Assembly (NCBI GenBank): GCA_024138015.1
Contig: JAMXBB010000002.1
Coordinates: 46,777,452-46,841,451, forward strand
Source of the DNA: Lumnitzera littorea
Lineage: Eukaryota > Streptophyta > Magnoliopsida > Myrtales > Combretaceae
DNA: 64,000 nucleotides
Reading direction: 5' to 3'
Position numbers and translations under genes: made by a program. The notes under the pieces were generated by a model, which was not told the origin of the DNA, searched no databases, and saw only the letters and a program-made list of their open reading frames with translations. This document shows positions 36,901-47,752 of the stretch, piece after piece. How positions within the stretch are numbered: the first letter of the stretch is position 1; every line of letters begins with the position of its first letter.

Positions 36901-39900
36901 CCTGAACTTTAAGATCTTAAAGTTCAGACACTCATTTAAACAAATCTCAAAAGTTTTAGATACTAAAGTTCAAGTTATAAATATCTTGACATTAAACTGT
37001 TAAAAATCATAAGCTGAGGCACTTCCATATGCAATATTTCGCAAAAATGCTTCTGGGATTTTGGATGAACCACACACGTAATTTTTCGAGCTTGTCTCTT
37101 CAACGTGCAAATAGAGGTAGAGATGAAAGTTCATGGAATGTGTAGCATCGAACTATCTCAATCAACTTTAAACCAAACCCCCCCTCCCCACCAAAACCCC
37201 AAACCAAATATTATATATATATATATATATAAAATAAGGATTTATAAGAACACCAAATTTACTTTAAGAAGTTCAACTTCACAAAAGCAGCTCTTCAGGA
37301 TGGTTGACAAGAAAACCATATAAAATAACGAAAGGACTTTTGGAGAGAATTTGATATGGTTTTTTAGGATCATAGAAATTTTCTCTAGATGAATTCCTCA
37401 ACTGAAAAAGCAAAATGGAATATCACTTTACTCTTAGGCCCCAGGTTTATGCATACAAATAGAGCATCATCTTCCATTGAATAATTTTTTTGGGGTAATT
37501 CTTCCATTGAATAATGAATACGGGAATTCTGAAATATAATGTATATGTAGTTTTAACAAATAATATTTTCAGGACTGGATATTGTGCTATGCCAAAACAG
37601 CAGGAAATGAATCTCATAATTTAACCACTAGCCTTTAGCATTTTATTCTCAAAGGGATGGCATTCACTTGAGCAAGCTGCTAATTGTTCATTATATTTAA
37701 GAGCAGTCAAAAGGAAATCACAGGAATTTTTTTCTTGGGTGAAAAAATCACAGGAATCTTTTGAACTTCCAAAGAATCCATGACACTAGAATTTAGAGTC
37801 ACATACTGCATAACCAATCATGTCATGAACAACTCTACATGTATTCCAAACAATATATACATCAAGAAATGATCAGAATTAAGTCATCCTGGTCCACTTT
37901 TAATTTTTAAATAAGCTCAATATGTACAAGTGGTGTGCAGCAGGATCTTCATGTCTAAAGAGAAGGCCACAGCCAGAGCTTGTTAAATACCACATCAAGA
38001 CATTGCATGTTCAGTCCATGCCTAGAATTAACAGCATCTTCTCTCAAGCTAAATGAAATCAAGTTTATATAAAATATGCATGGCTGACAAACTACATGCA
38101 AAAAACAAAACAATCGCAGCAACTCCTTTTCCAATTTGAGGATTTATAGAATTTACCTCTGCTTCATGGGGCGACGAGCATTGTAAACTGAAATCCACTG
38201 AGTAGCAGGACTGCCAAGTCGAACTTTCTTTTTTGGTTGCTCATCTTCTTCCAGATTTATGAGCAATCTACCCCGCTTTTGGCCAACCTATATAAAGAAG
38301 GTGCAAAGGGTTATGTAAAATTTACAAGTCAGAGACTGCATCCCCCCTCCCTTCTTCTCTTTTTCCTTCATTCTTAATGCCTAGCCAGTAATCACTACAA
38401 AGTAAGGATGGAATATCACCTTGAGAGCTCCATCAATTCTGATAGGTCGCATTGGTGAGCAAGGCTCAATCAAACTTTCAAACAGAGATATCAACTTGGA
38501 ATAATTTGGCTCCTCATCAAACTTCATATTCGTAACCGCCTCAAGAAATTGCTTGAAAGGAGAAGGACAAAAACAACACATCAACTCTGAAGAAGTACCC
38601 ATCTTCTTCTTACAAACAAGAAAGCTCTTGTTATCCCCCTATCAAGAAAGAAAATTAAGACTATTGAGAGAAAAGGGGAAAAAGAAAGGAAAGACGGTAA
38701 AAAAATTGTCACAGAGGACTAAAGAGGACAGCTTCAGTGAGAAGAACAATGCAGGAGGACTACAACTGCACCTGATAACCCTGCCACGGCAATCTTCCCT
38801 TTATGAGAAAAATCAAGGTATATGCCAAGGACTCAAGATCATCCCTCCGACTCCCTGTTCGCCCTAAATGAGCATGTACACTTGCATATCTTATAGTTCC
38901 CCTGCCCCAAAAAACAGAAAAAGATTTAAATACACAGATAATGAAGAAAGAGGGTAATTAAAGAATTTTGAAAAATGCAATTGCAAACCTGAAAACATCA
39001 GGCCTCTGATCATAATCAACATGTTGACCAGATGTTGAATCTTTCCATCTTGATGCTGCAAGATAGATGTATCCATAGAACAACAGATAACTGAGTAAGA
39101 AGAGTACTCTAAGCATCTCAAGACTTAAAAGAGGGGAAAAAGAAAAAGAAGCTCACAAAGCTTTTCAAGATAGTATACTGTCACATACCTAAACCGAGAT
39201 CAATAAGATAAAGTTTCTTCTCATCAGGCGTTCCAGGTTGGCCAAGCAAAAAATTCTCTGGCTTGACATCCCCATGTACAAAACTAGTTCAAGAATGGAA
39301 AATTGTTAGGAAAAAATGGCAACTTTCTAACCATAAAATTAATCAAACTTAAATCACTGAAAATATCTACATAGAATGTACCCTTTCAGGTGAAGCTTTT
39401 CAAGAATTGATATCGCTTCCACAGCAAAGCAAGCAACCATGTTAGGCGACATCCTGTTGTCATATTATCAATTAGATGGGAGAGAATTTAACCAATGTTG
39501 CAAGTACATATGCACGCTGATATAAGCAAGAGAAAGAGAGATAACGAGGCTACTTACGACTGTCCAAGGGAATTCCAGACATCCCACAGACTAGGCCCAA
39601 GCATGTCCATTACCTGAGACACATTGCACCAGTTAACAAAAAGTGGAAGCACTGAGGATAGAAATGTGCAACAGAGCATGATCATACCAGAATGTAGAAT
39701 TCTCCTTGTCGACCCTTGTAATGAACCCAAGGAATTCCATAGCAACCATTTAGAGTACTTTTCATATGAAAAATCAATTCAATTAATATATTAGATTTGC
39801 CAGGGTCTGGAGTAAATTAAGACATATGATCAATGCAAAGCATCACATACTTGTAAACCTGCCATTCATAAGGGGGACCATAATTGCAGCCTTTACTCTT

Positions 39901-40875
39901 CCGATGCTCAAACTTCAAAGCAACCTGCAACAATCACAACCTCATCATTTTCTGAAAGCACAGGCATCCTATTGTGTAATATTAGATATGCTACCAAATC
40001 AGACCTCAATTGCATCCGGCCCTGTTCTATCTGTGCCACCACTAACCCTTCTGCCAACATACACTTGGCCAAAACCACCTTTACCTAATCTCCTTTCCGT
40101 CCTATACATTGGAGAATTCCCAACTTGTACCTGCATGGACATGAAGTGCAGCAACCAATTAAGCAGAAAAGAAAATAAGACAGCATACATAGTTACATTA
40201 CTTGTGCTGTCAGAGCAACATTGCTCATGTTATAGAAAAGATACTTCTGCCACCTGGAAATAACTTGCTACAATATAGGTATGAATGCTAAAAAAAAAAA
40301 AATAGTATTTATTTGCAAAACACAGTAAATAAATAGTCATGGTTTACCAACAAATTGAAAGAAGAAAACACCTAGCACTAGTTCGTAAATAGAAAACATC
40401 TGATTTTAAGGTATGTAGAAGCCAAAAATAACTAGTAGAACAAAATGGCACGTACCCTATCAGGAACTGGCGTTGTAGTTGCCTCTTCTTCTGCTCCCAT
40501 CATTTTGTCTGCACTTCCACCCTCCATGGCAATATCTTTATCTGCCACAACCTCAGCTCGATTAAAGGGAGGGTCAGCACCTCTTAAAGCTTCAACTTCA
40601 GGGGCAACTTCACAGGGTTCTGGATCTAAATCAATAAATCTAATACCACGGCCTCTACCACCACCTACTGGCCTCGTGGCTGCAGCAGGAGAACGTCCTT
40701 TCCCTACTGCTGCAGCATTACCACCACCCCTTCCTCTACCACCAGCAGCTCTCCTCCTAGGTCTGGTTTGTGCAGCAGGCAATCCCCAATTCTCCCCTAC
40801 ATCAATCGGTTGCCCTGCAGGTTGTAAGTTATCAAGCCGCTTCGATCTTCTTGCTCCACTTCGCAACTCTGGCAT
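33954..40875 (-). CDS. Casein kinase 1-like protein kinase, MUT9-LIKE/PPK (HD16/EL1) family
   Basis: Plant-specific nuclear Ser/Thr kinase. Family members phosphorylate histones and light or flowering regulators (cryptochrome, PIF3 and rice Ghd7 are known substrates). Sixteen coding exons, all GT-AG: 40875-40456, 40130-40005, 39924-39851, 39757-39688, 39613-39558, 39453-39382, 39283-39189, 39055-38989, 38901-38772, 38638-38420, 38287-38157, 36240-36066, 35976-35886, 34859-34702, 34538-34350, 34013-33954. They sum to 2133 nt, or 710 residues, normal for the family. Residues 1-140 are Arg/Gly-rich, starting MPELRSGARRSKR. Kinase features: glycine loop LGKGGFGQVYVG (155-166), VALK Lys186, catalytic HGDVKPENF with Asp278, DLG at 301-303. 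A basic PKKKVR nuclear signal lies near 461-466, then a conserved C-terminal domain ending GRTVC. The start is set by an in-frame TAG upstream and family match. No frame break or lost catalytic residue. Confidence 0.95.
36798..37032. mobile_element. Palindromic fold-back MITE in kinase intron 11
   Basis: Two arms of about 117 bp meet at a perfect centre (ctgaactttaagatcttaaagttcag, axis between 36914 and 36915). The outer ends are gcatatgtaagtgcc and its near complement ggcacttccatatgc. Arms differ by scattered substitutions and small indels. There is almost no loop, so the transcript would fold into a long hairpin. It lies in the 1.9 kb intron between exons 11 and 12. No coding capacity. Confidence 0.85.
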
Positions 40876-40935
40876 CCTCAGCCCATGCAAGTCAGTCACA
40901 TTCCACTAACTTCACCCTCTAAATCATTCAACCTT
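40876..40935 (-). other. Kinase 5' UTR, exon 2 part, with upstream ATGs
   Basis: Between the inferred splice acceptor (CAG at 40938-40936) and the start codon lie three upstream ATGs: at 40927 (ATG ATT TAG), at 40901 (ATG TGA) and at 40886 (ATG GGC TGA, ending two bases before the main start). These minimal frames could damp translation. Confidence 0.6.
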
Positions 40936-41528
40936 CTGTCAAAATCCAGAAACAACATTACTCAATCCAATAACTTTTCAAGAAAAACAATCTCCCTACC
41001 AAATTGCAAAATCCAATGGATAATAAATACCCAAAACAGGCAACACAAAACAAATATCTGTAAATATTCACTCACCAAATTAGCTGATACAATAAAGCAC
41101 CGTCCCGAAAAAGCTATACCAAAAAGATATAATTCCAATAACCAAAAAGATACTCTTTTTGCACAAAAATATACCTCAAAAAGATCTCATTTTCTAATTA
41201 TCAATTTTTCATTTCATAACATTACTAAAACCAAACAACCAACGTAATAAATCAAGCAAATTTTACGCTCCTAACTTCATGAAAAGAAAAAAGAAAACAC
41301 CTTCTTTCACCAAAATGAACCGATCTCTGCCATTTTCTCTCTCCTAAACATCCATTTACTTCAATCTGAACTCTCCGATCATTCAAAACAACACTATTAA
41401 ACACACTAAAGACACTAAATAACAGTATTAAATACAAAATTTACTGCACAAAAAACCGATGATCGAACTAGCTGGAAACAATACAAGATTAAAACTTCAG
41501 GCAAAAAACAGAGAGCGAAATCGCTTAC
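40936..41528 (-). other. Intron in the kinase 5' UTR
   Basis: Donor GTAAGC at 41528 and acceptor TTTTGACAG ending at 40936 enclose 593 bp of A+T-rich sequence. The intron fits the TATA box position and explains the distance to the start codon. The acceptor choice is inferred and not proven. Confidence 0.6.
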
Positions 41529-41640
41529 GAATCGGTCCTCGGGAATCGCGAAAAAGGAAGTGATCGGAGAGATAGAGGAAGAAGAAGAATCGGAGCATTA
41601 AACCGATGGACGGATCGATGAACACGGAGCAGTTTCGGAG
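41529..41640 (-). other. Kinase 5' UTR, first exon
   Basis: About 110 bp, C/T-rich and G+C-richer than its surroundings, ending ...CCGATTC before GTAAGC. It contains an upstream ATG at 41598. Its frame (MLRFFFFLYLSDHF...) would cross the splice and stop soon after at TGA. The 5' boundary is estimated from the TATA box. Confidence 0.55.
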
Positions 41641-41669
41641 TTCCTCTCAGATCTTTAAGAAATACAGCG

Positions 41670-41676
41670 TTATATA
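41670..41676 (-). promoter_or_regulatory. Kinase TATA box
   Basis: TATATAA on the minus strand, about 30 bp upstream of the estimated transcript start. An (AAG)n run at about 41715-41735 lies just upstream. Confidence 0.5.
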
Positions 41677-41739
41677 CGTATAACATACGAAGCCGAAGAC
41701 GATGGAGAAGGAAAAGAAGAAGAAGAAGAAGAAGAGTGC

Positions 41740-42640
41740 ATCATGTGCTTTATTATTATTTTTTTTTTATTTTTTAATTTATCTGTGTATGTGTGTGTTG
41801 TCTGAAAAACCAAGTGTTTGTTTGCGTTTGGGATAAAGTTAGCGAAGGCTTCGCTAGAAGCATGGGTGTGGGCAGTATGGGAGAGAGGGAGAGGTGTATG
41901 TGGAGTGTTTGTGTGTCCGAGAGGTGGGATGTGATGGTTTATTATATAGTGAGTGAAAGATATAATTTTGAGTTAGGGTTGATTTTTCGGTTTAATTAGT
42001 GGAGATTTTATGGGATGTCTTAATTGGAATCGATTTTTGGAATAAAATGAAGTAGAGGGCAACAATTAATTTTGATAAGCAACATATATTTGATGCATGT
42101 GTTTTTGCAATAAGAAGAATTATAAACTTAAAGGAAGAAAAATTTCTATCATTCTCCTTTTAAATTTTTTTTATTTCTTAGAGCCAAAATGGAAAACAAA
42201 ACCGCATAAAATTGCGAGAAAAATCTTACTTTTAATATTCGTGATAGTATGGATATAGATATAAATGCTTGTTTAGAAAGAAAATGGCAAGGCACAAGAT
42301 TAATAACTAATAGCAAGCTCTAATTGTTGGTCAGAGAAAAAATGTTCTAATTATTGATTTTCAATGGCTATTGATCAATATATTACAGAAGCGCGATAGA
42401 TTCAAAGATTAGAAATAAATTCTAATTATCAATTTTAGGAGTTATAGTCTATCATATTACTAAAGTATAGAAGTGTAGATAGAATAAAAATAAGTTCTAA
42501 CTATTAATGTTATAATCACAAATTATTACAAAATGGAAGTGCAAAAGTTTAGATAATTATAATTAAGTTTCTAGTTAATCACAAATTACTGTAGAATGGG
42601 TATTTGTCTGGTATTTATCTATGAGACTCGATTGCAACTG
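41740..42640. other. Kinase upstream region
   Basis: A+T-rich, with a poly-T run near 41753-41768 and a G-rich patch (41860-41930). Its open frame (41793-41999) is not supported by any family resemblance. The distal promoter presumably lies here. No other gene seen. Confidence 0.4.
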
Positions 42641-43811
42641 TAGGATAAATCAAGAAATTGGACAAGAATCATCAAAGGGCCATAGACCTTGATAGGAGAT
42701 TTTAATGAGATTTTGTATAGAGAAGAGAAGTGGGACGATGGTGATGTGATCCAAGCTAAAGCTTCAAATTACCAAAACTATACAAATGATTATGGTCCGA
42801 TGGATATGGGATTTATTGAGCCTAAATTCACTTGGTCAAAAAGATCAAAAAGGCTTTCTAACATTGTCCAAACAAGACTTGGTAAGGCTTGGGCAAATTA
42901 TGAAAAGAGATGTCTTTTCCTCGAGGCCAAAGTTCTTTACTTAGTGTCACATTATTTGAATCATTTACCAATCTTACTCATGACTCACCCACATGTAAGA
43001 AGTAGTTCAAAAGAATTGAGACCTTCTAAGTTCTAATCTTTATGGCTTAATCATCCGAACTTTAGAAATTTCTTTCAAAACTCTTGGTCCTAACCTTCTT
43101 TTAGGTATTTGGATGACCTAAGTGGCTTCATTGAAGCACTAAAAGTGTGAAATAGAGTGGTATTTGGAATTATTCTAGTTAAGAAAAAAAGCTATTAAAT
43201 AGAATATTGCAAAAGTAAAGCGAAAGCTATTTGAAAGGCCTTCCCAAAGGCTAGTTGATAGAGAAAGAAGCCTTTAAATGGAGCTTGACTAGATAACAAA
43301 ACAAGAAAAATAGCTATAGACAGCAAAAGCCCAATTTGAGTAGATTGTTGAAGGAGAAAGGAATATTAAATTTTTTTCATGCGAGTATGATGACAAGAAG
43401 ATCAAAGTCAAGGATATGTAGCCTCTTTGATGCTATTGGAAATTAGATCAAAGATGAGGAGGAGATGAAACGTTTGATCATGAATTTTTTTGAAGCTTTA
43501 TTCACAATTAAGAGGATCTTTGTTCAGAAAAATACATAACCCTAGTGTAAAGGCAAATCCTTTACTTCTGAAGAATTGAAACTGAACTTGAAAAGGGCCT
43601 AGACAAATAAAGAAATTAAGAAGGCACTACAGTGCATTAGTAATAACAAAACACCAAGAATGGATAGGTTTCGTGCAAAATTTTTCATAAATTGCTAAAA
43701 CATCATTTGTATGACAATTTGTGAAATTGTTAAGAGCATTTTGGACTCGAGTATTATGCTAGTAGAACTAAACAAAACTCTAATGGTATATTTAGTTTTC
43801 AAAAAAAGGGA
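42640..43811 (+). pseudogene. L1-type LINE fragment: endonuclease and start of RT
   Basis: The plus strand reads P-stop-TLIGDFNEILYREEK and DMGFIEPKFTWSKRSKRLSN (42689-43036). These are the GDFN and G-x-x-FTW motifs of plant L1 endonuclease. Further on, near 43610-43780, it reads EIKKALQCISNNKTPRMDRF, AKFFINC and LNKTLMVYLV. That matches the RT entry segment 'EIKKAL..M..NKAPGPDGF..KFF..CW'. Frame shifts and stops are frequent. The N-terminal endonuclease is absent. The RT is cut off abruptly at the plastid-DNA junction near 43812. Confidence 0.75.
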
Positions 43812-44230
43812 TCGGTCATAATTATTATGGAGAACTTACATAGCCTAATGATCTTTTATATATTTTTCCAGTAGTAATTCTAGGCACTATTATGTGTAAC
43901 GTAGGCTTAGCGGTTCTAGAACCATCAATGATTGGTGAACCCGCAAATCCATTTGCAACTCCTTTGGAAATATTACCTGAATGGTATTTCTTTCCCATAT
44001 TTTAAATACTTCGTACAGTGCCAAATAAGTTATTGGGTGTTCTTTTAATGGTTTTAGTACCTGCGGGATTATTAACAGTGCTTTTTTTGGAGAATGTTAA
44101 TAAATTTCAAAATCCATTTCGTCATCCAATAACGATAACTGTCTTTTTTATTGGTGCCATAGTAGCTCTTTAGTTGGGTATTGGAGCAACATTACCTATT
44201 GATAAATCCCTAACTTTAGGTCTTTTTTAA
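43812..44230 (+). pseudogene. petD: Plastid petD fragment, left arm (cytochrome b6f subunit IV)
   Basis: Starts within the protein at HNYYGE and runs to the normal C-terminus (IDKSLTLGLF, stop). About 135 of the usual 160 residues are covered, and the N-terminus and its intron are missing. The frame has at least three premature stops. TAG replaces Trp in what should be AWPND, TAA replaces Gln in FPIF-stop-ILR, and TAG replaces Trp in VAL-stop-LGIG. Other changes (DP to NP, RRP to RHP) also look like C-to-T or G-to-A transitions. Confidence 0.93.
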
Positions 44231-44439
44231 ATTGATTCAACTGTGAAATAAAATAACATGACATATGTTGTGTATCTAGGGAATACACACTTCAAAGTCA
44301 ATTTTCCCTAGATACATCTATACTATTTCTAGATTTCTTCCAAATCAAAATATATTCTATATATTATGTTAAAGATTAATATATATTTCATCTTTTTTAG
44401 TTCATAAAAAAAATGAACTAAATGTAATGTATTTCAAAT

Positions 44440-44760
44440 TGATTCTTCGGTAAATCGGTTTTGAAATGCTTTTTCTATTTTTAGAATGTCCAATATTTAT
44501 TTTATATCTTCTATACGAAAATGTTCAATTTTCATAAGCTATTCTTGACTCTTATTCAAAAGGTCCAATAATGTGTGTATATTAGACCTTTTAAGGCAAT
44601 TATAGATCCTAGGAGGCAATTTGGATTGATCAATAAAAATATATTCCAATGCGATTTCTTTTTTCGTTTTCCTTAGTTTAGCTAATCTATGATGAAAAGT
44701 CAAAAAGAGTAAAGTAACCTTGTGCTGATTATTTATACGGGATGGTTGGAATAAAGACAT
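44440..44760 (-). pseudogene. rpoA: Plastid rpoA C-terminal fragment, left arm
   Basis: Open stretch 44539-44760 plus the following codons, matching the C-terminal domain of the plastid RNA polymerase alpha subunit (HKVTLLFLTFHHRLAKLRKT, then IFIDQSKLPPRIYNCLKRSN). The homology begins at NNQHK (about 44732). The first codons of the open stretch (MSLFQPSRI) are foreign. A stop after NKSQE ends the frame early. Confidence 0.88.
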
Positions 44761-44799
44761 ATGTGGGTGTGAATTCCAAATTAATTTGTGTATTTAATT

Positions 44800-45361
44800 A
44801 GAAATCGAGAGGAATTGCGGATATCATATCAAAACACCAAATAACTTTCAAGACGAAAGTTATCCTATAGATGTTGTATTCATACCTGTTCGAAATGTGA
44901 ATTCTAGTATTCATTCTTATGGTAATGGAAATGAAAAACAAGAGATACTTTTTCTAATGGAAGTTTAACTCCTAAAGAAGCACTTCATGAAACCTCTCGT
45001 AATTTAATTGATTTATTCATTCCTTTTCTACATACGGAAGAAGAAAACTTCCATTTTGAAAACAATCAGCATAAGGTAACTTTACCCTTTTTTACTTTTC
45101 ATCATAGATTAGCTAAACTAAGGAAAACAAAAAAAAGAAATTGCTTTGAAATATATTTTTATTGACCAATCTGAATTGCCTCCCAGGATTTATAATTGCC
45201 ACAAAAGGTCTAATATACACACATTATTGGACCTTTTGAATAAAAGTCGAGAAGACCTTGTGAAAATTAAACATTTTTGCATAGAAGATATAAAACAGAT
45301 ATTGGACATTCTAAAAATAGAAAAAGCATTTCAAAACCGATTTACCAAAGAATCAATTTGA
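44800..45361 (+). pseudogene. rpoA: Plastid rpoA fragment, centre and right arm
   Basis: Longer than the left copy. It begins around YPIDVVFIPVRNVNSSIHSY and continues through GNEKQEILFL, EALHETSRNLIDLFIPFL and HKVTLPFFTFHHRLAKLRK. It ends with the open stretch 45146-45361 (IFIDQSELPPRIYNC to KAFQNRFTKESI). Frame shifts occur near 44955 (lost bases in ILFL-EIWTNG) and near 45125 (an A-run expansion in 'aacaaaaaaaagaa'). Confidence 0.88.
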
Positions 45362-45565
45362 AATACATTACATTTAGTTCATTTTTTTATATGAACTAAA
45401 AAAGATAAAACATATATTAATCTTTGACATAATATATAGAATATATTTCAATTTGGAAGAAATCCAGAAATAATATAGATGTATCTAGGGAAAATTGACT
45501 TTGAAGTGAGTATTCCCTAGATATACAACACAAGTCATGCTATTTTATTTCACAATTGAATCAAT

Positions 45566-45973
45566 TTAAAAAGGACCTAAAGTTAGGGATTTATCAATAG
45601 ATAATGTCGCTCCAATACCCAACCAAAGAGCCATTACGGTACCAATAAAAAAGACAGTTGTTGCTACTAGACGACGAAATGGATTTTGAAATTTATAAAC
45701 ATTCTCCAAAAAAGGCATTGTTAATAATCCTGTGGATACTGAAACCATTAAAAGAACACCCAATAACTTATTTAGCACTGTACGAAGTATTTGAAATACG
45801 GGGAAGAAATACCATTCAAGTAATATTTCCAAAGGAGTTGCAAATGAATCCACGGGTTCACCAATCATTGATGGTTCTAGAACTACTAAGCCTACGTTAC
45901 ACACAATAGTGCCTAGAATTACTACTGGAAAAATATATAAAAGATCATTGGGCCATGCAAGTTCTACGAGCAT
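45566..45973 (-). pseudogene. petD: Plastid petD fragment, right arm
   Basis: An uninterrupted 135-codon frame covering petD from AWPNDLLYIF to IDKSLTLGPF. The length is deceptive. The first ATG is created at the junction with ndhB. The first 25 or so residues of petD, with the intron, are missing. Substitutions such as ADP to VDS, LPEW to LLEW and RRPV to RRLV are typical C-to-T decay. Not a working gene. Confidence 0.93.
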
Positions 45974-46166
45974 GATAACTTATATGTTATTCTATATCTC
46001 CATGAATCTAGGAACTTTTGCTTGCATTGTATTATTTGGTTTACGTATTGGAACTAATAACATTCGAGATTATGCAAAATTATACACGAAAGATCCTTTT
46101 TTGGCTCTCTTTTTAGCCTTATGTCTCTTATCCTTAGGAGGTCTTCCTCCACTAGCAGGTTTTTTC
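45968..46166 (+). pseudogene. ndhB: Plastid ndhB exon 2 fragment
   Basis: The frame SMITYMLFYISMNLGTFACI through LYTKDPFLALFLALCLL to GLPPLAGFFGKLH matches a membrane segment of the plastid NDH subunit 2. It diverges abruptly after KLH. The following 60 bp (to about 46231) may be another plastid piece that I cannot identify. It meets the inverted petD with a few bases of overlap at acgagcatg. Confidence 0.9.
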
Positions 46167-46239
46167 GGAAAACTCCACATTGTGATTCCTAATACAAGAG
46201 TAAAAATAGGTACAATGGTAGGGGGAATATAATTGTAAT

Positions 46240-46898
46240 TATTAAGAAATGGAATGAGTGTATAATAATATGTGAATGGCTATGATAATATTTACTTAAA
46301 CGCAACGAAATTAGCATTACACTATTTACTTAGAATAATACAACAAGGAATATGTGAATATGTGTTGAATAGAAATTAAAATACCCAAACTACCCCTCAT
46401 CAAATAAAAAAAACATAATACACATGTAAAAAACAAAAGCCCCAAATCAGTGTATCTTCATTGGCTTTTTACTAGTTAGATTCAAAAAAAGGCTTTTGTT
46501 TTTAGGTAAGTGATTCAAAATATGGCTTAATCTCTCTACGAACACAAAATTGTCACATATTACAATTTCCACATTAATAATGCAAAGCTAAAAAGCCACA
46601 AAAACCATATCAAAATCCCACTTATTATACCTTATTTAAAGAATCTGTAATTTAAAAAAAAAAAACAAAAACATAATTAAGAAAAGAACAAAAGAAAAAA
46701 AGCTTTGATCTTTACCTAAAAATAATGCATGCAAAATGCAAACTATGAGGCTTAGAATTGCACATAATCAAACAAGATAGTAGGAACTTCGCCATGGTTG
46801 TGATGTCTATTAAGAGTCGCCAAGCTAAGATACGGACAGTTCCTAAAAGCTTAATCTTTTGACTTTTTTGCTACTGCTCCAAAGTAATCATCACTACT
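46240..46898. other. A+T-rich spacer
   Basis: Between the plastid insertion and the inverted family A composite. Poly-A stretches near 46650, no gene or known repeat recognised. Confidence 0.4.
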
Positions 46899-47752
46899 TG
46901 TTGTGAACTATGATCAAGAACAAATAAGGCCGGTCATTTGATAGGTCTGAGCTTGCAGAAAGCTCGAAAAGAATTAATGGGGAAAAGTGCAAAAGGGTAA
47001 AATAAAGAATGAAATGGTAAGTAAAAACCCACAAACAGCTTTAGAGGATATGACACACCAATGGAACTTCTTAAAACTCACAACATAATTTGATATGACA
47101 TATAAATTAGTCCAATGAGGTTACTCACCACCTAACATTGCTTAAAGGAAATGATAAGAGTAATGCCGAAGGTAAACAAATAGTGTTTATGCAATGAAGA
47201 AAAAGTACTCAAAGAGTATATTAAGAATGATCTAATATCCATAGTTATAAGTATAAGGGTATTTATACCCATAAGTTAAGGTAACCTGCCTAAAAAGGAA
47301 AAGACAAAAGGGCATTTCTTAAGAAAGTAATGTATAAGATACAAAAAGATAAAAATGAATATACAAGAAAAATAATCATTGGTACAATAGATTCTACACA
47401 TGATACTGTACACATGGCGATGCTACATTAGCAAGGTCGTCAGAGGATACGAACAAAAAGTATGGATAGATAGGCTTATTCGAGCAAGGATGGCTTAGTC
47501 AGTCTGAACTCCCTCTCTTGGCTTCTCGATAAGAAAGATGCCGAGTAATTGGTCGATATGGCGCTAAAAGAGTAATCATTAAATCGACATACTATAGAAA
47601 AATAGACGGTCATACAATATGGCATTAAAGGTGACTCGATAAGGAAGTACTCAGCCTCGGCAGGGGTTTGTTGGAACAGAAGGATTTGTTGTGCTAGCCC
47701 CTCTAGTCCTTAGGCTTCTCTATGGGTCAAAAGTCCAATGGCTTGATTCCCA
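46899..47752 (-). repeat. Family A LTR, left part of composite
   Basis: In element orientation it starts TGGGAATCAAGCC near 47752 and ends ...GTTCACAACA near 46899. The TATA-like box is at 47260-47267. It aligns with both LTRs of the family A element. Confidence 0.8.

Larger units (their letters stand above)
43812..46166. other. Nuclear plastid DNA insertion (NUPT) with internal palindrome
   Basis: Contains petD (+), rpoA end (-), a spacer, rpoA (+), petD (-), then ndhB (+). petD and rpoA are convergent neighbours in plant plastid genomes, and here that segment occurs twice in inverted orientation. Arms are about 43812-44732 and 45063-45967, around a 330 bp centre made mostly of further rpoA. 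ndhB comes from the plastid inverted repeat, far from petD, so the insertion joins separate plastid regions. Different mutations in each arm show nuclear decay. Confidence 0.9.

Noticed and set aside
40445..40909. 154-codon plus-strand frame opposite kinase exon 1
   Set aside because: It is the antisense of a G+C-rich, Arg/Gly-coding exon. The minus strand has the family match, start context and splice donor.
45566..45973. Long open petD-like frame as a functional nuclear gene
   Set aside because: It lacks the N-terminus, the ATG comes from the junction, there is no transit peptide, and conserved Pro/Ala residues are changed.
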